From positions 2,914,001 through 2,978,000 of the forward strand of contig JAUFSD010000003.1 in NCBI GenBank assembly GCA_033030425.1: a DNA stretch of 64,000 bases. Reading direction: 5' to 3'. This document shows positions 46,501 to 58,008 of this stretch, one piece after another; within the stretch, counting starts at the first letter, position 1; every line of letters starts with the position of its first letter. Under the pieces are notes generated by a model. The model saw only the letters and a list, made by a program, of their open reading frames with translations. It ran no database searches and was not told where the DNA came from. Source of the stretch: Verpa conica (taxonomy: Eukaryota; Ascomycota; Pezizomycetes; Pezizales; Morchellaceae). The translations under genes were made by a program, and so were the position numbers.

Positions 46501-49500
46501 AGGCGCAGTCCTCAATTGTTGGATACAATATCTTGTCTAACTTAAGCCTAGATAATCCCAAGTTATATGGAAGTGAGGACGTCAGGTACTACGCTGACCT
46601 CAGAAGACGGTTCCAGTGGATTCCGGAGGTTCTAGGCTTTGGGATGGAGTTATTGAAGATTCATTCCGATTTCAGCGGCAAGAAATTCGAAAACGCCGAT
46701 GAACTCTTCCACAGTGCTCAAATAACTGCCAGACGGGTCAATGACTGTTTCTCCATGCAACAACGCACCCTCATCCATAATGGAATCTGGGAAAATTCCT
46801 CGAAATTACTTGTAGACGAGGCTCAAGCAACACTTTATGCTATGGAAAAAAGTATGAATAGCATACGAAATAATTACCCAGAGATTGCCTATACGACGGT
46901 TCAAGTTCTGCCCTGGGTTTCCCTCATAGCCCAGGAATCACTACCCCAACCTAAAGGCACAACAACTGAAACAACTACCCTAGAATCCCTAGATTCATCT
47001 TTAGGAATACTCTGTGACTCGATCTTTGTCGCTCTCCAGCAGCTCAAAGAAGCTCAATCAGCTTACCCTCCTTCAGCACAAGACCCAGGATGGCTCCTCC
47101 GCCATCAGTCAGCCAGTTCATCAAGCCTAAAAGCTCTCCACATAAGCGAAATAACTGAAAAGGTTAATAACATCATAGCTCTAACTTCCAGACTACAACA
47201 ATTCGATACTTCGACCTCCCAAGCTGTGCGTGCGCTCTTCGCAGCCTACCAGCCAATAATCCAAGAGTACACTGAAATTTGCTATAGAGTAGTAAAAGAA
47301 ACACTTTCACACCACCGTTCTATCTGCAAAACTACCTACATTCTTTGTACCTCTGCGTCTACCTTAATATCCAAGGGATTTTGTATGCCCCAAGAAAAAG
47401 GTGACCCTGAGGGTGGCGAAACAAACAACGTTGAAGGAGGAACTGGACTTGGAGAGGGTGAAGGTCAGGAAGATATCAGTAAGGACATCAAGGCCGATGA
47501 GGACCTTTCGGAATTAGCGCAAGAAAAAGATAAGGAGCAGAGGAAAGATGAAATTGAGGATGAGAAGGATGCCGTTGATATTGAAGATGAAATGGAAGGC
47601 GAACTTGGAGATATGCCAGATAAAGAAGATGATGAAAATGGGTTAGAGGATGAAAATGATGATGAGGGGATGGATGAAGAGACGGGGGATGTAGATGATT
47701 TAGATCCTAATGCTGTTGACGAAAAGCTTTGGGATGGAAAGAACGATGACGATGATGCTCGTGAGAAGGAAGGGGAGGGTATGAAAGATCAAAAATCTAC
47801 CGGGGAAGATATGGAGGCAAAAAAAGAAAACGGAAAGGAGAAAGAAGGAGAGAATATGGATAGCAAAGAAGATGAAGATGGAACCGAGAGCGAAGGTGAA
47901 GGCGCGGATGAAGATGATGAAGTACGGCAACAAGATGAGAAAGAAACTACAGATTCTCATATCCCAGAAGTCGATACACTGGATTTACCGGAAAATATGG
48001 AACTCGATGCTGATGAACAGAGTAGTGGAGAAGAAGAGAATGGTGATGATATGAACATAGATGACCTGTCTGATGTTGGAGATGAAGGGGACGAAACCAA
48101 GGATGACGAGAAAGGCGATAAACAAGATAGTTTTCCTGACCTGGGTGCTCCTGAAAATCAAGAAGAGAGAGAACCAGAAACACAGGATCAAGATGAAGTC
48201 AAGGAAGTTGAGGAAAATGGTGAAGGTGAGGAGGAGCCGGGAAAAGATCAAGAAGGTGATGAGGAGCAACACGATAGTCTTTTGACAACTCGTGATGAAG
48301 GTAATGCAAAAGAGGCTGAAGAAACCGCCCCTAGCGATCTACAGGGAGTTGAAGGAGGTAACGATGAGCAAGACGCCAACGAGCAAACCTCTGCCCAGCG
48401 GGAAAGTGGTGAAGACGCGAAATCTAGCGAGACCCATGGTAGGGGGACAGATAAAGCGCAGACGCAGGAAGAGAGCACTGGGAAAGCTTCAGCACAAGAA
48501 GCAGACCACCCTGAAGACAAATCCAATACAAAAAATGAACAAACTGAGCAAGAGTCATCGTTTCGTAAAGTTGGGGATATGCTTGAGAAATGGCACCAAC
48601 AACGCCGCCAAATCCTGAACGCCAAAGAAGATGAAGAACGCCCTCAGATCGAAAAAATGGTGAGATTTCTACTTCAGATCTAATCCCTTAGAGCTAACAT
48701 AAAGGGTAGGAGCTCGACGATCCCGAGTTTGAACATTTACCAAACGATGATGCAGCAGCTGATACACAAGCTCTGGGTGCTGCAACGGAAGAACAAGCAC
48801 ATTCCCTAGACGACTCCATGGCGATTGACTCTGGTGTCCAAGAAACTCAGGAGGTCTTCGAGGATATGGAGCCAGAGAAAGAAGCAGAGGACCTGGGGGA
48901 AAACGATAATGAAATTGAACTTCTTACAGAAAGCCAACAGCTAGCACAAGAAGAGCAAGAAACCCAAGCAGGCGCAATTATTGGTGAAACCCGAGAGCAA
49001 CGAGCTCAGCGCCAGAAGAAGTCGGGAGAATCGATGGACCTTGATGACGAGCCTGAGGCGGCCCCGGAAACTACTCCTATCAATGAAATTAATGGATTAG
49101 CTCTTACCGAGCTTGGTTCGGCTCGCTCACGAGAGGAGGCTCGCAACCTATGGCAGCAATACGAACAATCAACCAAAGACCTCTCTATGGGTCTCTGTGA
49201 GCAACTCCGCCTCATTCTCGAGCCTACTCTTGCAACAAAAATGCGTGGCGATTTCAGGACTGGTAAACGTCTCAATATGAAGCGTATAATCCCCTATATT
49301 GCAAGTCAATATAAAAAGGACAAGATCTGGATGCGCCGAACAAAACCAAGCAAGCGTCAATACCAGGTCATGATTGCCGTAGACGATTCAAAATCCATGG
49401 CTGAATCTGAATCAGTGGCGCTAGCATTCGAGACCGTGACTCTAGTTGCAAAAGCACTAAGTCAACTTGAAGTTGGACAGATATCCATCGTTTCCTTTGG

Positions 49501-49990
49501 GGAAACAACCCAGCTCATTCACCCCTTTGACAAACCGTTTACTTCGGAGGCTGGTGTTCAAGTTTTTGAGCGTTTCTCTTTCGATCAGTTAAAGACAAAC
49601 GTCAGAACACTTCTAGATACATCAATGGGAATCTTCGGGTCCGCAAAGGTGAATTCCAGCGCAGATTTATGGCAACTAGAGATCATCATTTCCGACGGTG
49701 TTTGCGAAGACCATGAGACATTGAGACGCCTAGTCCGGAGAGCGCACGAGGAAAAGATTATGATCGTGTTTGTGATTTTGGATTCAGCTAGGGAGAAGAG
49801 TATCTTGCATATGAAACAGGTCCGGTTTGAGATGGGTGTGGATGGTACGCAGGAGCTAAAGATGGTGCGTTATTTGGATACATTTCCGTTCGAGTTTTAT
49901 CTAGTTGTGAGCGATATTCGAGAGTTGCCGGGTGTACTTGCACTTGCATTGAGGCAGTGGTTTGCGGAAATTGCGGATGCTAATATGTAA
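34516..49990 (+). CDS. MDN1: Midasin, giant AAA-ATPase of 60S ribosome maturation
   Basis: Midasin (Rea1) removes assembly factors such as Ytm1 and Rsa4 from pre-60S particles in nucleolus and nucleoplasm. Ten exons, 34516-35168, 35225-35382, 35437-38348, 38407-42357, 42422-42764, 42823-43061, 43119-43189, 43242-43560, 43626-48659 and 48710-49990, sum to exactly 4,986 aa, close to yeast's 4,910. Six Walker A motifs are present: GPAGSGKT (about residue 305), GETGTGKT (635), GPTSSGKT (1073), GGTGCGKT (1362), GSPGVGKT (1747) and GHSGTGKS (2057). The sixth module has Walker B 'WLVLDNANL' with N replacing E. After the long helical linker comes a D/E-rich region (about residues 4140-4430), and then the C-terminal MIDAS domain with D-x-S-x-S as 'VDDSKSMAES' (about 4783). 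The intron at 43561-43625 has a GC donor. No disruption was seen. Confidence 0.97.
43561..43625 (+). other. GC-AG intron of MDN1
   Basis: The exon ends ATGAGGAAG followed by GCAAGT, a strong GC-type donor, and the acceptor is TTTCTAG. Removing 65 nt keeps phase 0 and joins SNMRK to IIELHRDSY. No GT donor in the vicinity gives an open frame into the next exon. Confidence 0.75.
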
Positions 49991-50641
49991 AGATGGGTAT
50001 ATTTGTTCCATTTATTTCCAAAAGTTCTCTTTTTTTGCGATCCGTTTCTACATTCTAAATTTCTTATGTCTCTTAAATTGTTTGATTGTAAATTCCTCTT
50101 TTCAAGTGTAGCATAAGTGTATAGAACAGCGAATTATGGTACTGAAGAATCTTTCACCCACCTAACATACTTTCGCGTGTGATCCCGCCAACCTCTTGGG
50201 ATAGAACTAGAGAGTAAAGGCCATTGCTATGAGCCTTTGAGTAATGTGGGGACCGTTAGTGAAAGACGAGTAAACTCATGGCATCTAGACGGCAGCTATG
50301 GATTGAATAACCCAGTGAAATAACAAATTCTTAATGGGAAGTACTAACTCTTAGTGAAAGCGAGAATATTATTAGCTATTAGTAGAGCGAAATCAATTTG
50401 GTTTATACTCCCACTGCTTAGTCAGGATGAAAGTCAGGTCACTTTCTAGATCTAGCCCATCAACTTATTACCTAGTAGAAGATATTAACGCTTATCTAGC
50501 CGGAACCTGCCCCACTCCTTATCAGCGCTACCCCCCCTCCTTTCATAACTACATATAACCATCACCAACCAACCCTCATCAACGGTCCAAGCAATTGAAC
50601 CACGCTCCTATAATCAATCGCCTTGAGCAACGGCTGTCAAG
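49991..50641. promoter_or_regulatory. MDN1-urease intergenic region with GATA-type sites
   Basis: This 0.65-kb spacer separates two tandem plus-strand genes. Two GATA-factor consensus sites on the minus strand (TTATCT at 50492-50497 and CCTTATCAG at 50517-50525) lie about 120-150 bp before the urease ATG. In fungi GATA factors (AreA/Nit2) activate nitrogen-scavenging genes. The binding is inference; the short motif also occurs by chance. Confidence 0.4.
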
Positions 50642-53366
50642 ATGCATCTAGTTCCACGTGAAGTATGTATGATCTTTAATTGGGAAATACAGAGCGCTGA
50701 ACAATATATTTCCTCATCAGCTCGATAAGCTCATCATCTCCCAAGCCGGGTTTTTAGCGCAGAGACGACTTGCTAGAGGCGTAAGGCTAAACCGGGTTGA
50801 AGCTATTGTATGTGCTCTATATATGTCTCGACAGCCAGATACTGACAGCGCTTCGACAGGCCCTCATCACGAACATCATCCAAGAGCTAATCCGCGATGG
50901 TACGCACACTGTTGCCGCGCTCATGAATGTGGGCAAACAGATCCTTGGCCGTCGTCACGTGCTTCCTTCTGTCGCACAATCCCTCCACGAGATCCAAGTT
51001 GAAGGTACATTCCCAGATGGGACATACTTAGTGACTATCCCCCATCCAATTTCATCCGATGATGGTGATATCACAAAAGCACTTTATGGGTCATTTCTTC
51101 CTATACCCGATGAGTCGTTATTCCCACCTATTACTGCCACAGAGGAATATGAGCCCGAAAATCGTCCTGGCGCTGTAATAGTCGTGAAAGGAAGATTAGA
51201 CCTTAATAAGGGCCGACGGAGACGACTATTAAAGGTTATAAATAAGGGCGATAGACCAGTACAGATTGGGAGCCATTATCACATGATCGAAGTGAACCCT
51301 TTGCTCGAGTTCGACCGAATTCAAGCGTATGGCTTCCGTTTAGATATTCCCGCCGGGACATCTGTACGTTTTGAACCAGGAGACTCAAAAACGGTTACAC
51401 TAGTAGAAATCAGTGGGAATATGATTATTCAAGGAGGGAACAAAATTGCAAGTGGAGTGGTAGATCCTGGACGTGTGGAAGAGATCCTAAACAACATTTC
51501 TAAAATGGGCTTTGCGCATGTATCCTGCCCAGCTATCGAGCAGGAAATCTCCCCTGCGACAATGGATCGCTCTGCATATGCCACCATGTTTGGCCCTACC
51601 ACAGGAGATCTAGTCAGACTAGGAGATACAGAGCTCTGGATAAAAGTTGAAAAGGACTACACAGTCTATGGCGATGAATGCAAGTTTGGAGGCGGCAAAA
51701 CCATCCGCGAAGGAATGGGACAAGCATCTGGCCGAGGAGATCACCAAACAATAGATTTAGTCATCACAAATGCCTTAATCATTGACTACACAGGGATCTA
51801 TAAAGCCGACATTGGGATCAAAAATGGCGCAATCGTTGGTATCGGAAAATCCGGGAATCCAGATGTCATGGACGGCGTAGATAGCTCACTAGTCATTGGC
51901 AGCAACACCGACGTGATTGCCGGTGAAGGCAAGATCATCACATATGGAGGTTTCGACTCCCATATCCACTTTATCTGCCCTCAGCAAGCCAACGAAGCCC
52001 TCTCATCCGGCATCACGACCATGCTAGGTGGTGGAACAGGCCCTAGCACTGGAACCAACGCAACCACCTGTACCCCTGGTGCGAACTACATCCGCCAGAT
52101 GCTCCAAGCAGTCGACTCCCTCCCACTCAACTATGGAATAACTGGTAAAGGCAACGACTCCCTCCCACAAGGCCTTCGTGATCAATGTATTGCTGGTGTA
52201 GTTGGTCTGAAGCTCCATGAGGACTGGGGAACTACCCCAGCTGCTATCGATACCTGCCTAAGTGTCTGCGACCAATATGATATTCAATGCCTTATTCATA
52301 CCGACACTCTTAACGAAAGTGGTTTCGTCGAGCAAACAATTGGCGCATTTAAGGGACGGACGATTCACACATACCATACTGAAGGTGCAGGTGGAGGTCA
52401 TGCACCCGATATCATCAGTGTTGTACAACACAGGAATGTTCTTCCATCATCAACAAACCCAACTCGACCCTTTACACGCAACACCCTCGATGAACATCTC
52501 GATATGCTGATAACATGCCATCATCTCTCCAAGAACATCCCAGAGGACATCGCATTCGCCGAGTCCCGTATTCGAGAAGAGACAATTGCGGCGGAAGATG
52601 TCCTTCACGACATGGGCGCTATTTCAATGATGTCCAGTGACTCTCAAGCAATGGGCAGGTGCGGAGAGGTCATTCTGAGAACATGGCAGACTGCAAGTAA
52701 AAATAAAACACAAAGAGGTCCATTAGCGGAGGACGTAGGCACAGGAGCAGATAACTTCAGAGTAAAAAGATATATAGCTAAATACACCGTAAATCCCTCT
52801 ATTGCTCAAGGCATGAGCCATATTATTGGATCCGGTACGTGTTTCCTCTCACTCTATAGAAAGCTTAATCCCACTGACCATACCTTTATAGTCGAAATTG
52901 GCAAACTTGCCGACCTCGTTCTCTGGGACCCCGCTCAGTTCGGTGTCAAACCAGAACTAGTGTAAGCCTTTCTCTCCACCACCACCACATTCCCCACTAA
53001 CAAAACCGCAGCCTCAAATCCGGCCTAATCGCTTATGCCCAAATGGGTGACCCCAACGCCTCCTGTCCCGCTATTCAACCCGTAATTGGCCGTCAAATGT
53101 TCGCGCCGCTAGTACCTACAACCTCTATAACTTTCGTCTCAGCGGCCTCGCTCGAAAACGGCACCGCGCAATCATACGGGCTGAAGAAACGTCTAGAGGC
53201 GGTCCGAGGATGTAGGAATATCGGGAAGACACATATGAAACTAAATAATGCTATGCCAGTTATGAGAGTAGACCCGGAGACGTATGTGGTTGAGGCTGAT
53301 GGAGAGGTTTGTACGGCGGATCCGGTGGATAAGTTGCCATTGACACAGGGTTATTACTTGTATTGA
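50642..53366 (+). CDS. Urease, fused single-chain fungal type
   Basis: Urease hydrolyses urea to ammonia and carbamate in the cytosol, with two nickel ions. Five exons, 50642-50662, 50721-50807, 50860-52834, 52892-52961 and 53012-53366, sum to 835 aa, the normal fungal length, with gamma, beta and alpha parts fused. The start [17 protein letters not shown] matches the gamma domain. The alpha domain carries the nickel ligands '[12 protein letters not shown]', the carbamylated lysine in 'GLKLHEDWG', 'HTDTLNE', '[14 protein letters not shown]', the flap histidine in '[10 protein letters not shown]' and '[12 protein letters not shown]'. The second exon junction uses the acceptor at 50858-50859, giving EAI-ALITN. 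The intron 52835-52891 is 57 nt and stop-free, so it hides inside an open frame; its removal gives [11 protein letters not shown]. All active-site residues appear intact. Confidence 0.96.
52835..52891 (+). other. Stop-free 57-nt intron inside the urease alpha domain
   Basis: The donor GTACGT and acceptor TTTATAG flank a 57-nt segment (19 codons) with no stop in the urease frame. Splicing gives the conserved [14 protein letters not shown]. Retention would insert 19 residues before that strand. Confidence 0.85.
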
Positions 53367-53689
53367 GTTAGACTCGTGCCGTTCTAAGAGTTTATGTATC
53401 TCGGTTTGCCTGTGATGTTTATGAATCATGAAGGGTCACTCGGGTACATAGTAAGCCTCGAAATACACGTAGTCTTGTGGTACAAGTTGTCTTACAGAGT
53501 TTTTAGTATACAGTAATTTATGTATACCCAAAATAAAGTCTTGGTATCAATCCCAAAACCGATATCCTCAATGATCTTTATTTCCTTTTTTTTCTACTAG
53601 TCTCCAAGAGTAATAAAACAAAAGAAAAACATAATCCAATATAAAAAAAAATATCTCCACCTCCATAGCACTCCCACTAGTCTAGACAC
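53367..53689. other. Convergent 3' spacer, urease / THR4
   Basis: This 323-bp region lies between two converging stops. It holds AATAAAG at 53531-53537 and T- and A-rich runs (53580-53596 and 53626-53650) that fit polyadenylation signals of both genes. No other gene is present. Confidence 0.5.
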
Positions 53690-55434
53690 CTACACCTTAC
53701 CCTCTCTCTCCAACTCTTCTTCCACAACCGCCCTCACAAGCTCCGCATCTGCCCTCGCTACATCCCTCACCCTCCTCTCCCTACTCTCCAACCCCAAAAA
53801 TTCAACTGGCCTAACATTCCTCTCAAAATCATAAGTACCCACACCACCCAGGGCAAGATCAACCGCATGACTAAACTTCGCCGGATGCGCCGTACTCAAG
53901 CTAATATACTGAACTCCCTCCTCCCCACTATCCCTAGTCCTCTGTACAAGTCTCAAAGCCGCACCTATACCAACAGCCGTATGCGGATCCAGCACATACG
54001 GCGCGGACGGAGGAGTTGTGAATATCTGCTTAATAGTTTTCACCGTATCCTCATCCGATACCCTCTCCGAACCAAAGTCACGTTTTGCAGCAGCAAGTAC
54101 AGACGGAGAGACAACGGTTGTCCCAACGGATTTAAGATCGTCCATCCACTTCTTAACAACAGCGCCAGCTTTCGTGTGGTCTGTCCCATTACCTTCGCAT
54201 TCGAGAGCGAGGTACCATAGCAGTCTCTCAAAGTTACTAGAGACGAGGATGTCCATTGCTGGTGAGAGCGTCTCCTTCACGCCGCCTTCGTGGGCCTTTG
54301 AACCGTCTTCTGGAATACCGCCCTGCGCTTCCTCGGAGGGAGGTACGGGCTTCTTCTCGTATCGTCCGGTTTTGAGGAAGCGGTCGAGGATGTCGTTGGA
54401 ATTTGTAGAGATGACGAGACGGTCGATGGGGAGGCCCATGCGTTTTGCGAAGTATCCTGCGAGAATGTCGCCGAAGTTTCCGGTAGGTACTACGTACCGG
54501 ATTTTTGGGATGGTCCCGGGGGGGAGGCGTGAGAGGAGGGAGAAGTAGGAGTGGAAGTAGTAAACTATCTGGGCGAGGATACGGGCCCAGTTGATGGAGT
54601 TTACGGCACCCAGGTTGTGGGTTTTTGAGAGGACGGGGTGGGAGAAGAGGGATTTGACGACGTCCTATTTTATATTCAGCAAATATGCAGCTACATAGAG
54701 GGGGGGGGGGTTCAAAACTAACCTGACAATCGTCAAAAGTACCCTCCACGGCAAGATTATGTACATTCGCATCCAAAACGGTTGTCATCTGCGCTTCTTG
54801 TATAGGGCTCACTCTACCCTTAGGGTGGAGGATAAATACGCTCACATCCTTCTTCCCTCTCAGCCCGTAGATTGCAGCACTACCGGTATCCCCAGATGTC
54901 GCACCAATCACAGTCAATGTGTGGCGCTTCTCTCCCTTATCTTTGCCGGCATTCTTGCGCACAAGGAAATATTCAAACAGATTGCCAACAAACTGCAATG
55001 CGACATCCTTGAATGCGAATGTTGGCCCATGGAAGAGCTCGAGGATGTGGAGGTTGTCTTCCGGGATAAGGGTTTTCAAGGGAGTAATTTCCGGGTGGCG
55101 GAAAGTGGAGTAGGAGTTCTTAATAAGGGTTTTGAGATCCTCGGCAGGGATCTCTGAGGGCGAAATGTACAATGAGAGGACTTCATAGGCAAGTTCCTGG
55201 AATGAAAGTTTTGACCAGCGGGACTCCCAGTCGGACGGGAGTGAAGGAATGGCCTCCGGAATGAAAAGACCATTGTCGCTCGCGAGACCCTTCAAGACGG
55301 CGGCTTCAAAGGAAAACTACAGCGAGCTTTGTTAGTCAATTGAGTCTTTCACAAGCTATGACAGAGAAGAGTCATACCCCGGAGGAGCCGCCTCGAGTGC
55401 TCAAGTAAGTCTGTGAAGCGGTAGGAGCAGCCAT
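53690..55434 (-). CDS. THR4: Threonine synthase
   Basis: This PLP enzyme converts O-phosphohomoserine to L-threonine. Three exons, 55434-55378, 55316-54723 and 54664-53690, sum to 541 aa, slightly longer than yeast Thr4. The first exon encodes MAAPTASQTYLSTRGGSSG and joins in phase to FSFEAAVLKGLASDNGLFIP. The PLP-binding lysine lies in 'HGPTFAFKDVALQF' (about residue 122), followed by 'IGATSGDTGSAA' and, after the second intron, 'VPTGNFGDILAGY'. The C-terminal segment 'DPHTAVGIGAALRL' and 'ISLSTAHPAKFSHAV' is typical. The second intron (54665-54722) contains an 11-base G run on the plus strand (C run on the sense strand). The gene looks intact. Confidence 0.95.
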
Positions 55435-56426
55435 TGGAATGCGCAATTGGGGAAATTTCACAGCTATATAGTCCTAATTAACCGAGAGAGGAAGGCGATC
55501 AGTTGGGTGTAGAGAGGAAAGTTGACTTGTTGGTGGACATGAACACCTCTAGGAGGGAAGGTTTTTGGCGGGGTTGTTAAAAACCCTTCGGAGCTACCTG
55601 CGGGGTTTGCAGCCCCACAATCCACCTCCTTATGTGGGTTTTCTAGGCTCGTTCCCACCCCCACCTATTGCAATACTGGAGGGTCTGGAGCAGTAAACTC
55701 CCGAAAACTTTCGGAGCCGCCCCTGAAATCTCGGACAACCTCTGCGAAGCTCGGGGGCTTCGTAGGGCTCGAGGTGTTTATGGCCTCCAAAGGTACTTAA
55801 GATTGTATGGTGGATCAATACAATACTAAGTACTCAATTTCCTCAAGTAATACTCCAAAATAACCCAAAAGACCCCGACCTACCGAGAGTTTTTCAGCTA
55901 GTTAGGCTCTCCTAGCTCGAGGCTTTTATAGTTATTGTGGCTCACTTCAGTTCAAACTAGACAGCTAGGTATAATTGGAGGATGATGATAATATTCTCTA
56001 AGTGAGGATAAGCGTTCTATCTACATAGAGTACCTACCTATGTAGTAGTGCATATCAACTAGCGTGCTCCACAGTACTTAGGTTTGCGTGCTGGCTCCAC
56101 ATAAACCTAAGTACCAAACCTCCCCCGAGAGCCTCCGAGTCAAAATATGTCCTCAATGCAAACTGGGTAAGCTCGGAGGGGTAAGCACATCAGACCCTAC
56201 GGTGCTGTGCAGCAATTAAACCTAGGGACGAGAAAGAGACTAGGGGTTTGTCAACCATCTTATCAATCATGAACAATATCTTTTCCGACTCGGGATGTTT
56301 GCCAGGTCTCTTGGTATTTTGCGCTGGTATCTACAATGCTTTTATTCAAGAGTAAAAAAAAAGCAATAAAACAAGCTAAACAGCTCCTTCAAAGGCGAAA
56401 CTCAAGTCGCTCTACCGGGTATCCGC
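55435..56426. other. 1-kb intergenic region with GC-richer patch
   Basis: This spacer lies between the THR4 start and the MCR1 stop (both minus). The part 55560-55780 is richer in G+C than other spacers and contains a perfect 6-bp hairpin CGAAGC-TCGGGG-GCTTCG (55744-55761). No ORF with recognisable similarity was found; it could be a repeat remnant. Confidence 0.45.
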
Positions 56427-57635
56427 TTAAAACTTGTAAATATCATCCTTGGTGTATCCCAAATCCTTCAAAATACCCGAAATCTCTCCCTGGTCGCTCG
56501 GAGACTTCTTTGGTCCAGAAACCGCTTTATACATTCCCGGAGGTCCACAAACCTTTACTAGTATTAGCATCCGAAGCCACATCCATATAGTGAATCACGA
56601 CTCACAAAAATCTTGTTATTTCCGCTTCCAGGTTCCGGCAGCACAGTCTTCAATAGCTGCTTCGTAACAAATCCCTGCGTCGCCCAACCTGCGTCCTTTG
56701 GTGCCTTATCGAGCAAATAGAATGCCTTGAATCTCTGCGGGTATGTATTCTCCAGCTCCGCAAGCTGCTTCTTCAAGAGAATATCGCCTTCTGTTACATT
56801 TCCAAACACCAACGTAACCTTCGTCTTATCCTCGGGATTATTAAAGATCGCACGAATAAGCTGGTACATGGGCGTGATCCCAGTGCCTCCAGCAATCAAC
56901 GCAATATGATCATGCTTGTTAGCAGACCATTCATATTTAGGAAGAGGCCCTTTGAAGGAGAGGCGCTGGTCGATATTCATATCGTGAAGATGAGTAGACA
57001 TAGGTCCATTCTCATACCTATTTCGTTAACACCAACTCTCCTCCCCCCAGAACACAGGTAAAACTTACTTCTTAACTAACAGTTCCAGATATCCCCTCGC
57101 ATTCTCATCATTCACCGGAGTATAAGGCCTGATAGTCGGCTTCGCATCATTGGGACCCTTATACTTCGTCAAGATAGCACTAGCCACATGGAGTCCGCTA
57201 ACATGATTCTCTGTCGGGAGCGCAAAGCGGAGCAACTTTGTATTCCCCGTAACAGGGCGAGTATCGATCAACTACTCTCTTAGCCTCCCCTCGGTGAGAA
57301 AAAAAATTCAGACTGAACAAACCCTCAAATCAACCCATTCTCCATCCCCCTTCAATGTGATCTCTGGCGGAGGCAGAACCTTCTCGGCCGCGCCTGCAGT
57401 CGCATAGTAGTAGCCGTAAGCACCTCCCGCGAGAACACCAAATACAGTTGCGTAGAGAATGGCGCCAGAGGACTTTTTGGCTGGTTCTGCGGGGGTTGTG
57501 TAGCGGCGGATGTTCTACGCATAGTGAGTAAGGAATTTGATAACCGGATAGTCCGGCAAGACTGGATTATACCTGCTTAATGGGCGCGCTCCTTGCAGCG
57601 CCGCGGAAGGCTGGAAGTGTGGTGCGGGCAAACAT
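56427..57635 (-). CDS. MCR1: Mitochondrial NADH-cytochrome b5 reductase
   Basis: This FAD enzyme transfers electrons from NADH to small acceptors. In yeast, Mcr1 sits in the outer membrane and intermembrane space and supports ergosterol synthesis and erythroascorbate recycling. Five exons, 57635-57573, 57514-57323, 57271-57069, 57017-56606 and 56552-56427, sum to 331 aa. An Arg/Ala-rich presequence ([18 protein letters not shown]) and one hydrophobic segment '[20 protein letters not shown]' fit mitochondrial membrane insertion. The FAD motif is '[11 protein letters not shown]', the NADH motif '[16 protein letters not shown]', and the C-terminal nucleotide motif '[13 protein letters not shown]'. 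Length and order match the family. Confidence 0.94.
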
Positions 57636-58008
57636 ATTTTTTATATTGTATGCTAAGGGTATCTTTAGGTTCGTTAAACTCAGTGCAATGCGCGAAATTT
57701 GGAATTGGTTTCGAATTGAACAAGATGAAGAAGGGATGAAGGGGGAAAGAGCTCACAGGATAAAACAGGACGGGGTACTTGAGTTGATCTGCGGTTGATT
57801 CTGATTACAGAAACAATGACGTTGACGATTTTCGCTCACAAATCAGTGCCAAGGCGCACGCAATATCGCCCAGCCATATCCGGATTCCTTGAAGGTGACG
57901 AGTGATCACTCATGATTGTGTTTCTCAGAAGGTGGAGAGTATCACGACAAACTGATAATACATTCTTTAAACACACAACGCCTATAAACAAATACACCAA
58001 GTGAAGTA
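57636..58008. other. MCR1 upstream region / RAI1 3' end
   Basis: This 373-bp spacer between two tandem minus-strand genes should contain the MCR1 promoter. I see no ORF or clear motif. Confidence 0.4.

Noticed and set aside
47985..48272. Hydrophobic antisense ORF opposite the midasin acidic region
   Set aside because: GAT/GAA-rich coding DNA read backwards gives Ile/Phe/Leu-rich frames; it is an artefact of the D/E-rich repeat-like composition.
55560..55800. GC-richer patch considered as a transposon remnant
   Set aside because: No ORF, terminal repeats or target-site duplication could be seen; only a short hairpin.
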